NCBI RefSeq assembly: GCF_028618695.1
Contig: NZ_JAQIVI010000199.1
Span: 1-16,622, forward strand
Source: Natrinema soli
GTDB taxonomy: Archaea > Halobacteriota > Halobacteria > Halobacteriales > Natrialbaceae
DNA length: 16,622 nt
Direction: 5' to 3'
Part shown: in pieces, positions 6,469 to 12,883 of the stretch
Layout of the letters: each line of letters opens with the position of its first letter
Position numbering within the stretch: position 1 is the first letter of the stretch
Position numbers and translations under genes: made by a program
Notes under the pieces: generated by a model
Seen by the model: the letters and a program-made list of their open reading frames with translations, nothing else
Database searches by the model: none
Told to the model about the DNA's origin: nothing

Positions 6469-7170
6469 TTATTCTCGGCGACGGTCACGAGCGGCGACTA
6501 ACAGGAGGGCCGCGAGCACGATCGCCGCGAGCGCGAGTCCGGCTGTGAAACCCGGAATCGGCCCACTGCTTCCGTTTTCGGCCGCCTCATCGTCGTCACC
6601 GTCGATCGCGATGGTCACGGATTCGTCGACGACGGCGATCGGCCAGTCGCCGGTGAGGGTTACATCGGTCTCGTTGAACGAAATCGTCGTCGTGCCGGCA
6701 GGCGCGTCCGCGGCAACCTGAACGGTCAGCGTCGCGATCGTTCCTGACCCGGACGTCCCGCCTGCAGCCGGCTCGCGGCGCTGCTCGAGGGCCGCCCGTC
6801 CCTCCTCGTGGGCGATCGTCTCCGTCGTCCGAATCTCGGACTCCTCACCCTCGAGCCACGGGCCTCGTTCGATATCGGAGACCTCGACGGAGTCGGGATG
6901 GTACTGAGCGACCAGCGCGACTCTCGAAACGCCCTCGCCACCGTGGCCGCCCTGACTCCGGAGGGTGACGTCGATCTCGATCGTCTCGCCGGGCGCGGCC
7001 TCGACCGTCCGTTGCTCGGGCGAGAGGATCGCGACCTGATCGATCGCGGCGGCCGTTCCCACGACGCCCATCATCGAGAGAACGAGCAGGACGGCGAGAC
7101 CGATACTGACAGCGATGCGAGCGACGCTCGTCGGGACATCGCGGTCACCGTCCTCGCGTTCGGGAGGCAT
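6469..7170 (-). CDS. Cohesin-domain-like exported protein with PGF-CTERM anchor
   Basis: The 233-aa protein has a signal peptide (hydrophobic core about 19-42, cleavage near TAAA/IDQ). A single beta-rich domain (about 45-190) has the layout of cohesin-type domains: VEAAPGETIEIDVTL, VALVAQYHPDSVEVSDI, then GSGTIATLTVQVAADAPAGTTTISF. An acidic linker leads to a C-terminal sorting signal: P-G-F at 206-208, a 20-residue hydrophobic helix and RDRRRE. PGF-CTERM signals are processed by archaeosortase A, after which the protein is lipid-linked at the outer membrane face. Cohesin-like domains in archaea are thought to act in protein-protein binding at the surface; no dockerin is visible nearby. The ATG at 7168-7170 is preceded by GGAAGGA. 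It ends 56 bp before herA, but a functional link is not evident. Confidence 0.82.
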   Translation of the reverse strand: MPPEREDGDRDVPTSVARIAVSIGLAVLLVLSMMGVVGTAAAIDQVAILSPEQRTVEAAPGETIEIDVTLRSQGGHGGEGVSRVALVAQYHPDSVEVSDIERGPWLEGEESEIRTTETIAHEEGRAALEQRREPAAGGTSGSGTIATLTVQVAADAPAGTTTISFNETDVTLTGDWPIAVVDESVTIAIDGDDDEAAENGSSGPIPGFTAGLALAAIVLAALLLVAARDRRRE

Positions 7171-7290
7171 TTTGCGTCCTTCCTACGCGGAGGAGCGGGA
7201 ACACTGTACCGTTCTGGCGACCGAAACGCGAACGGTGTGCAGACTGATGGATAGAGTCAAAGTGCGTAAAGATCGGACGGACGACGGCTA

Positions 7291-7911
7291 TTAAACGATC
7301 GAGACGATATCGTCCTGCGTAACCACCTTCGACTCGTAATCGTAGTTGACGACGCCGACGTCCGACAGCGCGGGGAGGTGGGAGTGGTGCAGTGCGACCG
7401 CCGCCCGGTCGGGATCGGAAAACGGCCCCCCGTCGCGTGCGCTGAGACGAGCGGCGAGTTGCTCGAGTGAAAGCGAGCGGTCGTCGTCCTCGAGGGCGGC
7501 CAGCAGGCGCATCCGGACGGGGTCGACGATGGTTTCGAGCAGCCCCTCGGCACGGTCCGCCTCGCACAGCTCGAGGAGGACGGAGAGGTCCGCGGGGTGA
7601 ACCGGCGATTCGTCCACGAGCGCGACGCCGTCGTCGTCCCAGTCGACGATCTCGTAGTCCGCGAGTCGCGGCAGGTGATTGTGGACGAGGCTGATGCGAA
7701 CGTCGTGTCGCGCCTGTCCGTTCGAGCGAGGGGGTTCCGTTCGGTCGATCAGTTCCGTCGTCAGTTCCGGCAGGGAAAGCCGCGCTCCTCGGGTCCCGAG
7801 GACCTCGAGGATGCGAAGTCGGCGGGGGTGGCGAAGAATCTCGTAACTCTCCATCGGAACGTCGGAGAGTGGATCGGGCATGTCGTCGCCGAGGTGTACG
7901 TCCGAACTCAT
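7291..7911 (-). CDS. Tandem DUF7344 winged-helix regulator
   Basis: The 206-aa protein contains two copies of the haloarchaeal DUF7344 winged-helix-like unit. Copy 1 spans about residues 24-100 (EILRHPRRLRILEVL ... VHNHLPRLADYEIVDWDDDGVAL) and copy 2 about 127-199 (ETIVDPVRMRLLAAL ... LHHSHLPALSDVGVVNYDYESKVV). Each has the L-x-x-x-R-R/M-R-x-x-x-L-x-x-L helix, the H-x-H-L-P-x-L turn and a wing with V-x-x-D/Y. Such proteins are presumed DNA-binding regulators; targets are unknown. The ATG at 7909-7911 is within a few bases of the start site predicted by a TATC-like box at 7936-7945. Upstream lies a long palindrome-rich region that could contain its own operators. It is divergent from the DUF7113 gene. 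Confidence 0.78.
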   Translation of the reverse strand: MSSDVHLGDDMPDPLSDVPMESYEILRHPRRLRILEVLGTRGARLSLPELTTELIDRTEPPRSNGQARHDVRISLVHNHLPRLADYEIVDWDDDGVALVDESPVHPADLSVLLELCEADRAEGLLETIVDPVRMRLLAALEDDDRSLSLEQLAARLSARDGGPFSDPDRAAVALHHSHLPALSDVGVVNYDYESKVVTQDDIVSIV

Positions 7912-7935
7912 TACTCATACCAACCTCTGCAATGG

Positions 7936-7945
7936 GGATAAGATC
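7936..7945 (-). promoter_or_regulatory. Probable promoter of the DUF7344 regulator
   Basis: The minus strand reads GATCTTATCC, centred about 29 bp before the ATG at 7911, giving a nearly leaderless mRNA. Confidence 0.4.
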
Positions 7946-8019
7946 ATTTCCAAAACGATTTGGGCCGGAAAATCGACTGTTACTCGCGTAACGATGCGGT
8001 AACCCAGTGAACTGGCCGT

Positions 8020-8056
8020 CAACGGAAGATATAGGAAATTTCCGTTGGTTACGGAA
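8020..8056. promoter_or_regulatory. Array of ACGGAA/TTCCGT half-sites around a GGAAATTTCC palindrome
   Basis: CAACGGAA (8020-8027) is the exact complement of TTCCGTTG (8040-8047), with a 12-nt spacer. TTCCGT (8040-8045) again pairs with ACGGAA (8051-8056) over a 5-nt spacer. GGAAATTTCC (8034-8043) is a perfect 10-bp palindrome in the middle. Three alternating half-sites in 37 bp look like a binding array for a dimeric regulator, perhaps the adjacent DUF7344 protein. Confidence 0.5.
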
Positions 8057-8076
8057 ATATACTTTTGTGGAAGTTT

Positions 8077-8089
8077 TTCCTACTAGGAA
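8077..8089. promoter_or_regulatory. 13-bp palindrome TTCCTA-C-TAGGAA
   Basis: A perfect odd palindrome in AT-rich DNA, 21 bp after the half-site array. It shares the TTCC/GGAA ends with that array. Confidence 0.4.
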
Positions 8090-8140
8090 TAAAAACGTGT
8101 TTCGAATACTACAACCGCCGCGTCGTACTCTCATCGTACC

Positions 8141-8154
8141 ATCAGTATACTGAT
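8141..8154. promoter_or_regulatory. 14-bp perfect palindrome ATCAGTATACTGAT
   Basis: The two halves are exactly complementary with no spacer. It has the shape of a winged-helix dimer operator. It lies about 230 bp from the DUF7344 start and 590 bp from the DUF7113 start, so the controlled gene is unclear. Confidence 0.4.
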
Positions 8155-8357
8155 CACCTTGGCGTCGATTACCGTTGGAAGGGCGACGAAGTTGCCGCAG
8201 TGGACGACGAACCAGAGCGCGCGGACGAGTGCTCGCGCGTGCAGCGGAATCGTCCCGCGGCCGGCGCGAGAGTCGGCTGACGCGGTCGGTGAGCGATCAT
8301 CGAGTTCAATCACCGTGACCGGTTCCGAGAGTCCTGACTGAAACGAGCGAACAACCG

Positions 8358-8373
8358 CGGGTCGGGTGACCCG
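8358..8373. repeat. GC hairpin CGGGTC-GGGT-GACCCG
   Basis: Six-bp perfect arms around a 4-nt loop, just before the larger structured element at 8417-8494. Confidence 0.4.
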
Positions 8374-8416
8374 TACAACCCTCGCTGTTTGTCGGAGATA
8401 CCGATCACAGATAGGA

Positions 8417-8494
8417 CCAACTGAAACGATTCAGACACTGATCGCACAGTAGTCGCGCGATCAGGTGTGCAGTGACTTGCAGTGGCTACTATAG
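8417..8494. repeat. Structured intergenic element with a long imperfect hairpin
   Basis: The arms ACACTGATCGC (8435-8445) and GCGATCAGGTGT (8457-8468) pair along their whole length with one bulged base and an 11-nt loop. The flanks are CCAACTGAAACGATTCAG on the left and GTGCAGTGACTTGCAGTGGC then TACTATAG on the right. The combination of a clean stem and ordered non-coding flanks suggests a dispersed haloarchaeal repeat or a structured RNA. I have the impression of a recurring haloarchaeal sequence, but could not check that here. Confidence 0.4.
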
Positions 8495-8495
8495 T

Positions 8496-8580
8496 CCGCG
8501 GTGCTTGCTCACTCTGTTCGCTCACGGTTCGTTTCACTCACCGTTCGCGTCCCCGCGGTTCTCGCTCACTCTGTTCGCTC
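8496..8580. repeat. Direct repeat of 28 bp at 57-bp offset
   Basis: 8496-8523 and 8553-8580 match at 26 of 28 bases and share CCGCGG and GCTCACTCTGTTCGCTC. Between them the sequence CTCACGGTTCG ... CACCGTTCGC is itself an interrupted inverted repeat. Read on the complement, the motif GCGAACGG ... CCGTGAGC is the same type of element as the insert within gpmI at 15453-15506. Confidence 0.65.
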
Positions 8581-8644
8581 CGAACCGCGCAGCGCTCCGA
8601 ACCGCGCAGCGCTCCGAACCGCGCATCGCTCCGAACCGCGCTCC
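8577..8644. repeat. Four tandem copies of a 17-bp unit
   Basis: The unit GCTCCGAACCGCGCAGC begins at 8577, 8594, 8611 and 8628. Copies 1 and 2 are identical, copy 3 has one change (CATC), and copy 4 diverges in its last three bases. The period of 17 is not a multiple of three and no spacers are present, so it is neither a coding repeat nor a CRISPR. Confidence 0.85.
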
Positions 8645-8713
8645 CGTTGCGCGGTCGGGTGTGTGCGCCGTCCGGCCGCCGCGATAATTCTCATCGCACG
8701 GTGGATAGCACGG

Positions 8714-8720
8714 TATTTTT
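8714..8720 (+). promoter_or_regulatory. Probable promoter of the DUF7113 gene
   Basis: TATTTTT centred about 29 bp before the ATG at 8746; this predicts a leaderless or nearly leaderless mRNA. Confidence 0.45.
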
Positions 8721-8745
8721 GCGTCCTCGAGACGTACGATATCGT

Positions 8746-9078
8746 ATGCTTCTGGTACGCGGTCGTGCCGGCGGGACGGAGCTCACCGGCACGCTGTACG
8801 AACGGGGCGAACGAGCCCCCTCGTTCCGCGGCGCACCCGACGAAGACGCCGCGTACGTCTGGGTCTGTGACGAGTTCTACGAGGTCGACAGCGGGGGGTC
8901 GACCCAGCTGGTCGACGGTCGGGAGGTGAATCTCGCCTTCGAGTCACCCATGCCCCGCGGCTTCGACACCCGCGAACAGGCCGTCGAGGGAGCCAGGGAA
9001 CACGTCCGGACGCAGTTCGCCCGGATCGGAATCGACCCCGACGACGTCACCCTCGAGGTCGAGAAAAACGACGGCTAA
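8746..9078 (+). CDS. DUF7113 family protein
   Basis: The 110-aa acidic, soluble protein has a characteristic order: MLLVRGRAGGTELTGTLYERG at the N-terminus, then GAPDEDAAYVWVCDEFYEVDSGGS, FESPMPRGFDTREQAVEGAREHVRTQFARIGI, and a final VTLEVEKNDG. This matches the small haloarchaeal family I know as DUF7113, for which no function is known. There is no signal peptide or membrane segment. The ATG at 8746 is chosen because the conserved part starts there and a TATA-like box lies 29 bp upstream. The open frame extends upstream only through the tandem repeats and is not coding. No operon partner is evident; 130 bp separate it from the next gene. Confidence 0.75.
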   Translation: MLLVRGRAGGTELTGTLYERGERAPSFRGAPDEDAAYVWVCDEFYEVDSGGSTQLVDGREVNLAFESPMPRGFDTREQAVEGAREHVRTQFARIGIDPDDVTLEVEKNDG

Positions 9079-9174
9079 TACTCGGCCCGTGGAGTCCGGT
9101 TGTCGTCTCCTGTAGTGATATCCTCGAGCGATACGTGGCGTTCCACAGTATACCGTCGGTCGCCGTATCGAGGA

Positions 9175-9182
9175 CTATAGCT
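9175..9182 (+). promoter_or_regulatory. Probable promoter of the FilR1-type regulator
   Basis: CTATAGCT; a start site 26 bp downstream falls near 9204. This is just before the ATG at 9209 and after the alternative ATG at 9200, favouring the shorter protein. Confidence 0.35.
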
Positions 9183-9208
9183 ATGCTACTCGCGTGCGTA
9201 TGAATACC

Positions 9209-10018
9209 ATGATAAGCAGAGGCAAAAATTCGCCGCTCGACGATATCGAGTTCCTCGCGCGCTCGGACCACCGCGTCGCCGCACTCAATGCACTGGCCAC
9301 GCGTCCGCAGAGCCGGACCGACCTCCGGGAGCTGACCGGGGTTTCACGGTCCACGGTCGGGCGTACCCTCCGAGAGTTCGAAGAGCGACGCTGGATCAGG
9401 AGAGAGGGACACCAGTACGAGGCGACACAGCTGGGCGGGTTCGTCGCGTCGGGAATGCGGGAACTGATCGACCGCCTCGAGACCGAGCGGAAGCTCCGCG
9501 ACGTCTGGCAGTGGCTGCCGATCGAGGCGAGCGGCTTCTCGATCGAGATGGGGTCCGATGCGGTCGTGACGGCCGCCCGGACCGACGATCCGTACCGCCC
9601 GGTGAATCGATTCGTGGAACTGCTCCGGGAGACGGACCGGTTTCGGTTCGTCGGGTTCGATTTGGGTTTGCTCGAGCCGTGTAAGGACGAACTCGCTCGA
9701 CGAATCGTCGACGGGATGCGAACGGAGATCATCGATCCGCCGCGTGCCGCCAGACACATCCTCTCGGCCTACCCGGAGCACTGTTCCGAGCCGGTTGCAA
9801 GCGGGAATCTCGCGGTCCGAGTCCACGACGACGTGCCGCCGTACGGAATCGCTCTCTTCGATCAGCGAATCGGGATCAGTGGCCACAGTCCCGACAGCGG
9901 GACGGTTCGGGCATTGATCGATACCGACGCACCGGAAACGCGCGAATGGGCGGAATCGACGTACGAGTACTATCGGCGCGACTCTCGACCGCTCGTTCCC
10001 GAATCGACTACGGAGTGA
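9209..10018 (+). CDS. Winged-helix transcriptional regulator with FilR1-like C-terminal domain
   Basis: The protein is 269 aa from the ATG at 9209. Residues about 14-72 form an ArsR/IclR-like winged helix (IEFLARSDHRVAALNAL, then SRTDLRELTGVSRSTVGRTLREFEERRWI and a wing). The C-terminal part (about 90-260) follows the haloarchaeal/methanogen FilR1 layout: RFVELLRETDRFRFVGFD, a segment EIIDPPRAARHILSAYPE, NLAVRVHDDVPPYGIALFDQRIGI, and ALIDTDAPETREWAESTYEYYRR. Such proteins are common haloarchaeal regulators with unidentified ligands. In-frame starts at 9200 (ATG) and 9194 (GTG) would add three or five residues. It is transcribed in the same direction as the DUF7113 gene but has its own TATA-like box. 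Confidence 0.82.
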   Translation: MISRGKNSPLDDIEFLARSDHRVAALNALATRPQSRTDLRELTGVSRSTVGRTLREFEERRWIRREGHQYEATQLGGFVASGMRELIDRLETERKLRDVWQWLPIEASGFSIEMGSDAVVTAARTDDPYRPVNRFVELLRETDRFRFVGFDLGLLEPCKDELARRIVDGMRTEIIDPPRAARHILSAYPEHCSEPVASGNLAVRVHDDVPPYGIALFDQRIGISGHSPDSGTVRALIDTDAPETREWAESTYEYYRRDSRPLVPESTTE

Positions 10019-10275
10019 CCACAGAGCGACCGGCGAGTCGACCGCAGAGCCACTCGAAGACGGTCCGGCGGCTTCGGTACCCGCATCGACGGTCGACGCT
10101 CGAGGGGACGCTATTCTCGACCGAAAGGGCGATCCGGAGTGCCGATATGCCGCTCGCTTTCGGCCGGTGATCGCCGGTCAGCGTCCGCACGGGAATCACC
10201 CGCTGCGCGAAACCCATCGGATGCCTACACGATCCTCCGCATCGTAGTCTCTCGCCGGGAGGCGAAAACGAGACC

Positions 10276-10533
10276 ATGACCAACGATCTGCAAACGGAAA
10301 ACAGGACGGCGGCACTAGAAGTAGCGTGTGAGACGGCGGTTTCGGGCTGTGTCTTCCGCATGCGTACCGAGGCGGACGACAGGGAACGCCTGCTGGAAAT
10401 CACGCGAGACCACGTCAGAGAACAGCACGGAAAAGCGTACACGCTCGAGGAGATCGAGGAACAACACGTGAACGAAGTCGAGGTCGAAATCGAGACGGGG
10501 GAGACCGATGAGTCTGAACAGAACGACGGCTGA
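10276..10533 (+). CDS. DUF1059-like small protein
   Basis: The 85-aa acidic protein has the DUF1059 pattern. A first cysteine is followed seven residues later by a second (CETAVSGCVFRMRTE), then a helix ending in H-x-R-E-x-H (RDHVREQHGKAYT). The usual family form is C-x-x-x-G-x-D-C-x-F-x-x-R-A-E-T, so this copy has a diverged spacer. A Glu-rich tail (VEVEIETGETDESEQ) follows. The function of DUF1059 is unknown; the paired cysteines and histidines could bind a metal, which is inference. GGGAGG at 10257-10262 lies 13 nt before the ATG. Its last 26 bp overlap the next gene in another frame, so the two are probably translated together. Confidence 0.65.
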   Translation: MTNDLQTENRTAALEVACETAVSGCVFRMRTEADDRERLLEITRDHVREQHGKAYTLEEIEEQHVNEVEVEIETGETDESEQNDG

Positions 10534-11047
10534 GCGACACGAGGCCGACTACGAGCCCGGCCGGGGGCTGCGGATCGGATCCCTCATGATGGCGCTCGCG
10601 GGCGTCGCCTTCGTCGGGTACGGCGTCGTCTTCCTCGCCAGGACGTTCTTCGGCACCGGATTCGAACTCGGCGTCGCGACCCTGAACGGGGTCACCCCGG
10701 CGGAGCTCGACGCGATCGATCCCGCGATCATGCACTACATCAACCATCTCCACGTCGCGACTGCGGCGTTTATCATCGCCACCGGGATCGCGATCGCGGC
10801 GCTCGCGTGGTACGGCGTCCGGAGCGGGCAACTGTGGGCGTGGGCGACGGCGATCGTCGCCGCGGTGATCGGGCTGGCCCTCGCGCTCCCGATGCACTAC
10901 GCCGATCTCTTCGCCCACGACTGGGTGACCCACCTCGGGCCCATCTACCTCGCAACGATCGTGTTCGTGGTGGGGGCCGTCCTCGCCTACCGAGGAGTCC
11001 GATCCGAACCCCAGCTGGCGGAAACCGGCGGGAATACCGAGGCCTAG
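10508..11047 (+). CDS. Four-helix membrane protein, unknown function
   Basis: The 179-aa protein has four hydrophobic segments at about residues 23-46, 80-105, 109-129 and 140-163, a polar N-terminus with Arg/Glu, and a hydrophilic C-terminus. Between helices 1 and 2 an extracytoplasmic-like loop (about 47-78) contains NGVTPAELDAIDPAIMHYINHLH. Histidines lie near helix ends (MHYINHLH, MHYADLFAHDW, THLG), which could coordinate a haem or metal, but no family motif is recognised. The start overlaps the DUF1059-like gene by 26 bp and has GGGGGAG just upstream, so the two form a tight pair. It is convergent with nurA; the gap has a T-rich run that could end transcription. Confidence 0.72.
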   Translation: MSLNRTTAERHEADYEPGRGLRIGSLMMALAGVAFVGYGVVFLARTFFGTGFELGVATLNGVTPAELDAIDPAIMHYINHLHVATAAFIIATGIAIAALAWYGVRSGQLWAWATAIVAAVIGLALALPMHYADLFAHDWVTHLGPIYLATIVFVVGAVLAYRGVRSEPQLAETGGNTEA

Positions 11048-11055
11048 TGACACGT

Positions 11056-11064
11056 TCTCTTTTT
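11056..11064 (+). terminator. T-rich run between convergent genes
   Basis: TCTCTTTTT lies 9-17 bp after the stop of the membrane-protein gene, in the 40-bp gap before the end of nurA. Archaeal transcription often stops at such oligo-T runs. Confidence 0.4.
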
Positions 11065-11087
11065 CGATGGTTGCAGTTACGCGCCGT

Positions 11088-12365
11088 TTAATAGGGCTGT
11101 TCGTCCCACCGATGATCGTCGTAGGTCCGATCCTGCGCCGCGTCGAAGCGGTCCTCGAGCGTCTCGCGGAGCGACGCCTTCTCGGCGTTACTGATCCGGG
11201 CGAGTTCGTCGGCTTTCGCGACGATCGTCGGCGGTCCGTGGGCGACGGCGACGTTCTGTAACAGTTGCATCGTCAGCCGCTCGCGCGTCTCCGGATCCCT
11301 CGTGAATGCGTAGGGGGCCTCGATCCGATAGCAGAGGTCGTCGCGCGGATCGTAAACGACGAAGAAAGTGACCTCGTAGGCCTCGCGCTCGAGGCGTCGT
11401 TCGACGCCGAGCGCGTCTCCCTCGGCCGACAGCGGCCGGTCGACGCCGCCTCGAGACCGGAACCAGTTCGTGTAGGTGAGCGCCGACGTGTCCCGTTCCC
11501 AGCGATCTCCCTCGACGTCGTCGACGTACTCGCCGCGCTCGAGCAGGCGAGTGAAGAGCGCCGAGTCGTCGCTCCACGGGACGCTGAGATCGACGTCGCG
11601 TTTGGACTTCAGCGTCCGCGTGAGGACGCGCGTCGCGGGATTCTTGACGAAACCGACGAGCGGGACCGCCCGGTCGACGAACGTCTCGACCAGCCGGACG
11701 TAGTTCTCGAGGACCGTCGTCGGTCGCGGATCGTCGAGCAGGAAATCGGCGAGGTCGGGGTGCTGGTCGGCCCAGCGCAGCAGTCCCCGCGGGTACAGCG
11801 GACCGTCGAGAACGAGCAGGTCCGACACCGCGTCGGCGTGGTCGCGAGCGTGCGTGCTCTCGGCGAGGTACAGCGCCAGCGCGTGGACGACGCCCTCGGC
11901 GAACCGCGGCAACGGCGGGATCTTCACCGCGCGACTCCGGCTGTATCCCGCGTCGAACTTCCCCCACGTCTCGTCGACGGTCATCGTCTCGTCGTTGGAG
12001 TGGACCGTCATCACGGTCGTTCGCGACCGGTGGAGGTCGAGATCGCTCGGGGTCGCGCTCATCGCCGCCTGCGCGATGTCGATGACGAGCCCGTTCTTGA
12101 ACGTCGTCGGGTTGATCGTCCCCGCGTCAAGGCCGTGTTCGGTCGGGAACTCGCGGTCGTCCAGTGCGATCGCCTCGCAGTCGACCAGCCGTCGCGCCCG
12201 CTCGTCGACCGGCTCCAGAACCGTCCGTCCGTCGTGAACCAGCGGGTCGAGGAACTCCGCCCAGACCGTCTCGGCGAAGGCGCGGCGGTCGCGCTCGTCG
12301 GTGCCGTGATCGATCCGCCCTGCGAGCCGCGCGATGCCGTCGAAGTGGACCGGATCGAGCGTCAT
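11088..12365 (-). CDS. nurA: DNA end-resection nuclease NurA, haloarchaeal type
   Basis: NurA is the nuclease partner of HerA in resection of double-strand breaks. The 425-aa product has NurA-like motifs in order: LDAGTINPTTFKNGLVIDIAQAAMSA around residue 80 (first acidic/metal position Asp80), a central LLVLDGPLYPRGLL with Asp187, the VGFVKNP motif with Lys241, a C-terminal YRIEAPYAF strand, and AVAHG with His376. It is longer than crenarchaeal NurA, as in other haloarchaea. The longer upstream frame runs into the divergent zinc-ribbon gene and was rejected. The ATG at 12363-12365 lies 28 bp after a CCTTTTTGC box, giving a leaderless mRNA. The matching ATPase HerA is 4.7 kb away on the same strand with eight unrelated genes (mostly regulators and membrane proteins) between, so the pair is not an operon here. 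Confidence 0.86.
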   Translation of the reverse strand: MTLDPVHFDGIARLAGRIDHGTDERDRRAFAETVWAEFLDPLVHDGRTVLEPVDERARRLVDCEAIALDDREFPTEHGLDAGTINPTTFKNGLVIDIAQAAMSATPSDLDLHRSRTTVMTVHSNDETMTVDETWGKFDAGYSRSRAVKIPPLPRFAEGVVHALALYLAESTHARDHADAVSDLLVLDGPLYPRGLLRWADQHPDLADFLLDDPRPTTVLENYVRLVETFVDRAVPLVGFVKNPATRVLTRTLKSKRDVDLSVPWSDDSALFTRLLERGEYVDDVEGDRWERDTSALTYTNWFRSRGGVDRPLSAEGDALGVERRLEREAYEVTFFVVYDPRDDLCYRIEAPYAFTRDPETRERLTMQLLQNVAVAHGPPTIVAKADELARISNAEKASLRETLEDRFDAAQDRTYDDHRWDEQPY

Positions 12366-12388
12366 GGCAGGGGGCTCCCACCCGACCC

Positions 12389-12397
12389 GCAAAAAGG
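12389..12397 (-). promoter_or_regulatory. Probable nurA promoter
   Basis: The minus strand reads CCTTTTTGC, centred 28 bp before the nurA ATG. It faces the zinc-ribbon gene promoter 60 bp away, so a single regulator could affect both. Confidence 0.45.
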
Positions 12398-12456
12398 CAG
12401 TGATCGCCGGTCGAGTGAACGATAACTCGGCCGCGAGTAAAATAGTATCAGAAAAC

Positions 12457-12465
12457 GTATATATG
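12457..12465 (+). promoter_or_regulatory. Probable promoter of the zinc-ribbon gene
   Basis: GTATATATG, with GAAAAC upstream as a BRE, is centred about 30 bp before the ATG at 12492. It is the best TATA match in the window and predicts a leaderless mRNA. Confidence 0.55.
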
Positions 12466-12491
12466 GGTACCTCGAGACCACAGCTAACTCG

Positions 12492-12770
12492 ATGTCCGAG
12501 CGAGAGCCGGCTGCCATCACCCGCGACGACCGTGCGATCAACTGGCGAGCGACCGCGTCCGGGGTCACCCTCTTCGAGGAGGGAAACCCGGAGGCCTGGA
12601 TTCGCGCCGAATTCGAAGCGGGCGTCGCGCCCGAACACCGCCTGTTCATGATCTGTGACGAGTGCGGTGCCGTGTTCGCACAGCGAGTGAAACCCGGGAA
12701 GGGGACCACCTGTGGCGACTGCGGTGCGACGTTCGACCACGACGGGGACGCGACTCGGTCGTCGCACTGA
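12492..12770 (+). CDS. Small zinc-ribbon protein
   Basis: The 92-aa acidic protein ends in a treble-clef/rubredoxin-like ribbon: Cys55-x-x-Cys58 (ICDECG) and Cys74-x-x-Cys77 (TCGDCG), separated by a 15-residue loop with VKPGKGT. The N-terminal half (DRAINWRATASGVTLFEEGNPEAWIRAEF) is a conserved-looking haloarchaeal region I cannot assign. Such small ribbon proteins usually bind one Zn(II) and act in nucleic-acid or protein contacts, but a specific role cannot be stated. It is divergent from nurA with 126 bp between the two starts. A hairpin at 12773-12787 follows its stop. Confidence 0.7.
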   Translation: MSEREPAAITRDDRAINWRATASGVTLFEEGNPEAWIRAEFEAGVAPEHRLFMICDECGAVFAQRVKPGKGTTCGDCGATFDHDGDATRSSH

Positions 12771-12772
12771 CG

Positions 12773-12797
12773 GCGGTCGGCGACCGCTCTCTTACTT
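12773..12797 (+). terminator. Palindrome plus pyrimidine run after the zinc-ribbon gene
   Basis: GCGGTCG-G-CGACCGC begins 3 bp after the TGA and is followed by TCTCTTACTT. The arms are perfect; in RNA the loop would open to three bases. It looks like a transcription-end structure. Confidence 0.45.
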
Positions 12798-12850
12798 CGA
12801 CCGACAGCGACGAGCGACACGGCCACACGAATAGAGATTTCAGCATACAA

Positions 12851-12860
12851 CAAACTTATG
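12851..12860 (+). promoter_or_regulatory. Probable ancestral promoter of the HTTM gene, now separated by the MITE
   Basis: CAAACTTATG is TATA-like and lies 26 bp before the end of the left target duplication (12883). In the uninterrupted site, transcription would start about 20 nt before the HTTM start codon. Confidence 0.3.
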
Positions 12861-12883
12861 CAGGTCGACACGAGACCCGAGAG

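Larger units (their letters stand above)
7912..8745. other. Long divergent intergenic region rich in palindromes and repeats
   Basis: This 834-bp stretch lies between divergent genes. 7912-8110 is strikingly AT-rich for this genome and carries several palindromes. 8155-8330 returns to high GC and has open frames on both strands without recognisable features. 8358-8494 holds two hairpins in what looks like a repeated element. 8496-8644 is made of direct and tandem repeats. It may be a hot spot where mobile palindromic sequences collect. Confidence 0.7.

Noticed and set aside
4526..6721. 731-aa open frame on the plus strand opposite herA
   Set aside because: It mirrors the herA codons; its composition (Val/Arg/Gly/Asp-rich, no domain) is typical of antisense frames in GC-rich haloarchaea.
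8065..8280. 71-codon plus-strand frame
   Set aside because: The N-terminal half runs through AT-rich palindromes; only the last 40 codons look haloarchaeal, with no recognisable domain.
8131..8313. 60-codon minus-strand frame with a hydrophobic stretch (ALWFVVHCGNFVALP)
   Set aside because: GTG start without ribosome-binding site or TATA box, no recognised family, and equally open frames on the other strand.
8577..8644. Possible CRISPR array
   Set aside because: The 17-bp units are directly adjacent with no spacers and no cas gene is present.
10121..10163. CCGAAAG/CTTTCGG inverted repeat after the FilR1-type gene
   Set aside because: Seven-bp arms around a 29-nt loop and no adjacent T-run; can easily arise by chance.
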